From positions 1 through 5,632 of the forward strand of contig DASZDG010000012.1 of the NCBI GenBank assembly GCA_035942255.1: a stretch of 5,632 nucleotides of DNA, given 5' to 3'. Within the stretch, counting starts at the first letter, position 1. Each line of letters starts with the position of its first letter. This document shows, one piece after another, positions 5,139 through 5,632 of the stretch. This DNA comes from JALZEG01 sp035942255. Its GTDB lineage: Bacteria; Actinomycetota; CADDZG01; WHSQ01. A program made the position numbers and the translations under genes. The notes below the pieces were generated by a model. That model was not told the DNA's origin and made no database searches. It was given only the letters and a program-made list of their open reading frames with translations.

Positions 5139-5632
5139 GTGCCCGCGACGCTCTCCGACGCCGTCCGCGCCCACTGCGCGCAGGTCGCGGCCACCGCGCG
5201 CCACGTCCGCATCGACCTCGACCGCATCGGCGACGTGGCAGCGGGGCCGCCGCCGCAGCTCGACCCGGAGCGCCACTTCGTCGACGCGCCGCGGGCCGAG
5301 GTGGCGGCGTACGTCCTCACGCTGACGGCGATCAACTTCGGCTCCGGCTGGTTCCCGACGCTCCGCAAGCGGGTCGTCGACGGGACGACCGTCTCCGGCT
5401 ACTTCACCGTCGCGATGGGGCTGACCGATCGCTTCCACGCCCGCGGCCCCTACTCCAACGAGGAGCTGCGGGCCATCACCACGGACGAGATCGCCATGGT
5501 GACCGGGCAGACGCCCGCGCACGAGCTGATGGCGCTCTACGCGCAGGCCCTCCGACAGCTCGGCGCCTTCCTCGGCGACCGCACGCCGCTCGAGCTCGTC
5601 GAGGCGGCGCAAGGCTCGGCGCAGGCGCTGGC
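5139..5632 (+). CDS. Queuosine salvage family protein (DUF2419/QNG1-like), N-terminal part (truncated)
   Basis: The first 164 residues are present; the gene runs past the window end. The stretch ATARHVRIDLDRI (18-30), LDPERHF (41-47), LTLTAINFGSGWFPTLRKR (60-78), SGYFTVAMGLTDRF (86-99) and HELMALYAQALRQLGAFLGDR (128-148) is recognised from memory as the all-helical DUF2419 'queuosine salvage' family. Characterised members (eukaryotic QNG1 and a bacterial homologue) hydrolyse queuosine 5'-monophosphate to release queuine, which tRNA-guanine transglycosylase can then insert at the wobble position of GUN-anticodon tRNAs. The NFGSGW motif corresponds to the conserved core after the first helices; the remaining C-terminal half cannot be checked. 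The GTG at 5139 follows a TACCCT -10-like box by 6 nt and has no Shine-Dalgarno, fitting leaderless expression. It is divergent from the GNAT gene. No tgt or other queuosine gene is visible in the window. Confidence 0.72.
   Translation, partial: MPATLSDAVRAHCAQVAATARHVRIDLDRIGDVAAGPPPQLDPERHFVDAPRAEVAAYVLTLTAINFGSGWFPTLRKRVVDGTTVSGYFTVAMGLTDRFHARGPYSNEELRAITTDEIAMVTGQTPAHELMALYAQALRQLGAFLGDRTPLELVEAAQGSAQAL

Noticed and set aside
5115..5612. Upstream extension of the GNAT protein to 355 residues
   Set aside because: The added residues are Arg/Val/Asp-rich with no domain and are antisense to the queuosine-salvage gene; the GNAT fold begins at the GTG at 5114.

Overview
The window is a compact, very GC-rich (strongly GC3-biased) bacterial chromosomal segment with almost no intergenic space. 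Base composition, GTG/TTG starts, apparently leaderless genes with TANNNT -10 boxes just ahead of the start codon, and the protein families present (a PcrA/UvrD helicase with a Tudor-like tail, a secreted SGNH-domain protein, a queuosine-salvage protein, a PilZ protein) suggest an actinobacterium, possibly of the Thermoleophilia/Solirubrobacterales type. That placement is inferred from memory of protein style, not from a search.

Layout: (1) 1-475 (-), the N-terminal part of a secreted SGNH-hydrolase-like protein, cut by the window edge; (2) 447-851 (+), a hotdog-fold acyl-CoA thioesterase, whose 5' end overlaps the SGNH gene head to head; (3) 868-1209 (-), a small single-domain PilZ protein, convergent with the thioesterase; (4) 1226-4519 (-), a PcrA/UvrD superfamily 1 helicase interrupted in motif III by an in-frame 361-residue intein (2663-3745); (5) 4545-5114 (-), a GNAT acetyltransferase; (6) 5139-5632 (+), the N-terminal part of a queuosine-salvage (DUF2419/QNG1-like) protein, cut by the window edge.

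GNAT, pcrA and pilZ run in the same direction with gaps of 25 and 16 bp and may be read as one unit, although pcrA also has its own candidate -10 box. The 24-bp gap between the GNAT and queuosine-salvage genes holds two face-to-face -10-like hexamers that share two base pairs, a candidate bidirectional promoter driving two leaderless genes.

The standout is the intein. It has complete splicing motifs (Cys1, a TPEH block B, and a terminal His-Asn followed by Ser), so it probably splices to restore the helicase motif GDDAQSIYSFRGA. Its middle carries no LAGLIDADG motif. Instead it has a segment that looks like a degenerate GIY-YIG nuclease, followed by about 120 residues that I cannot assign. 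No RNA genes, CRISPR arrays, insertion sequences or convincing terminators were seen.
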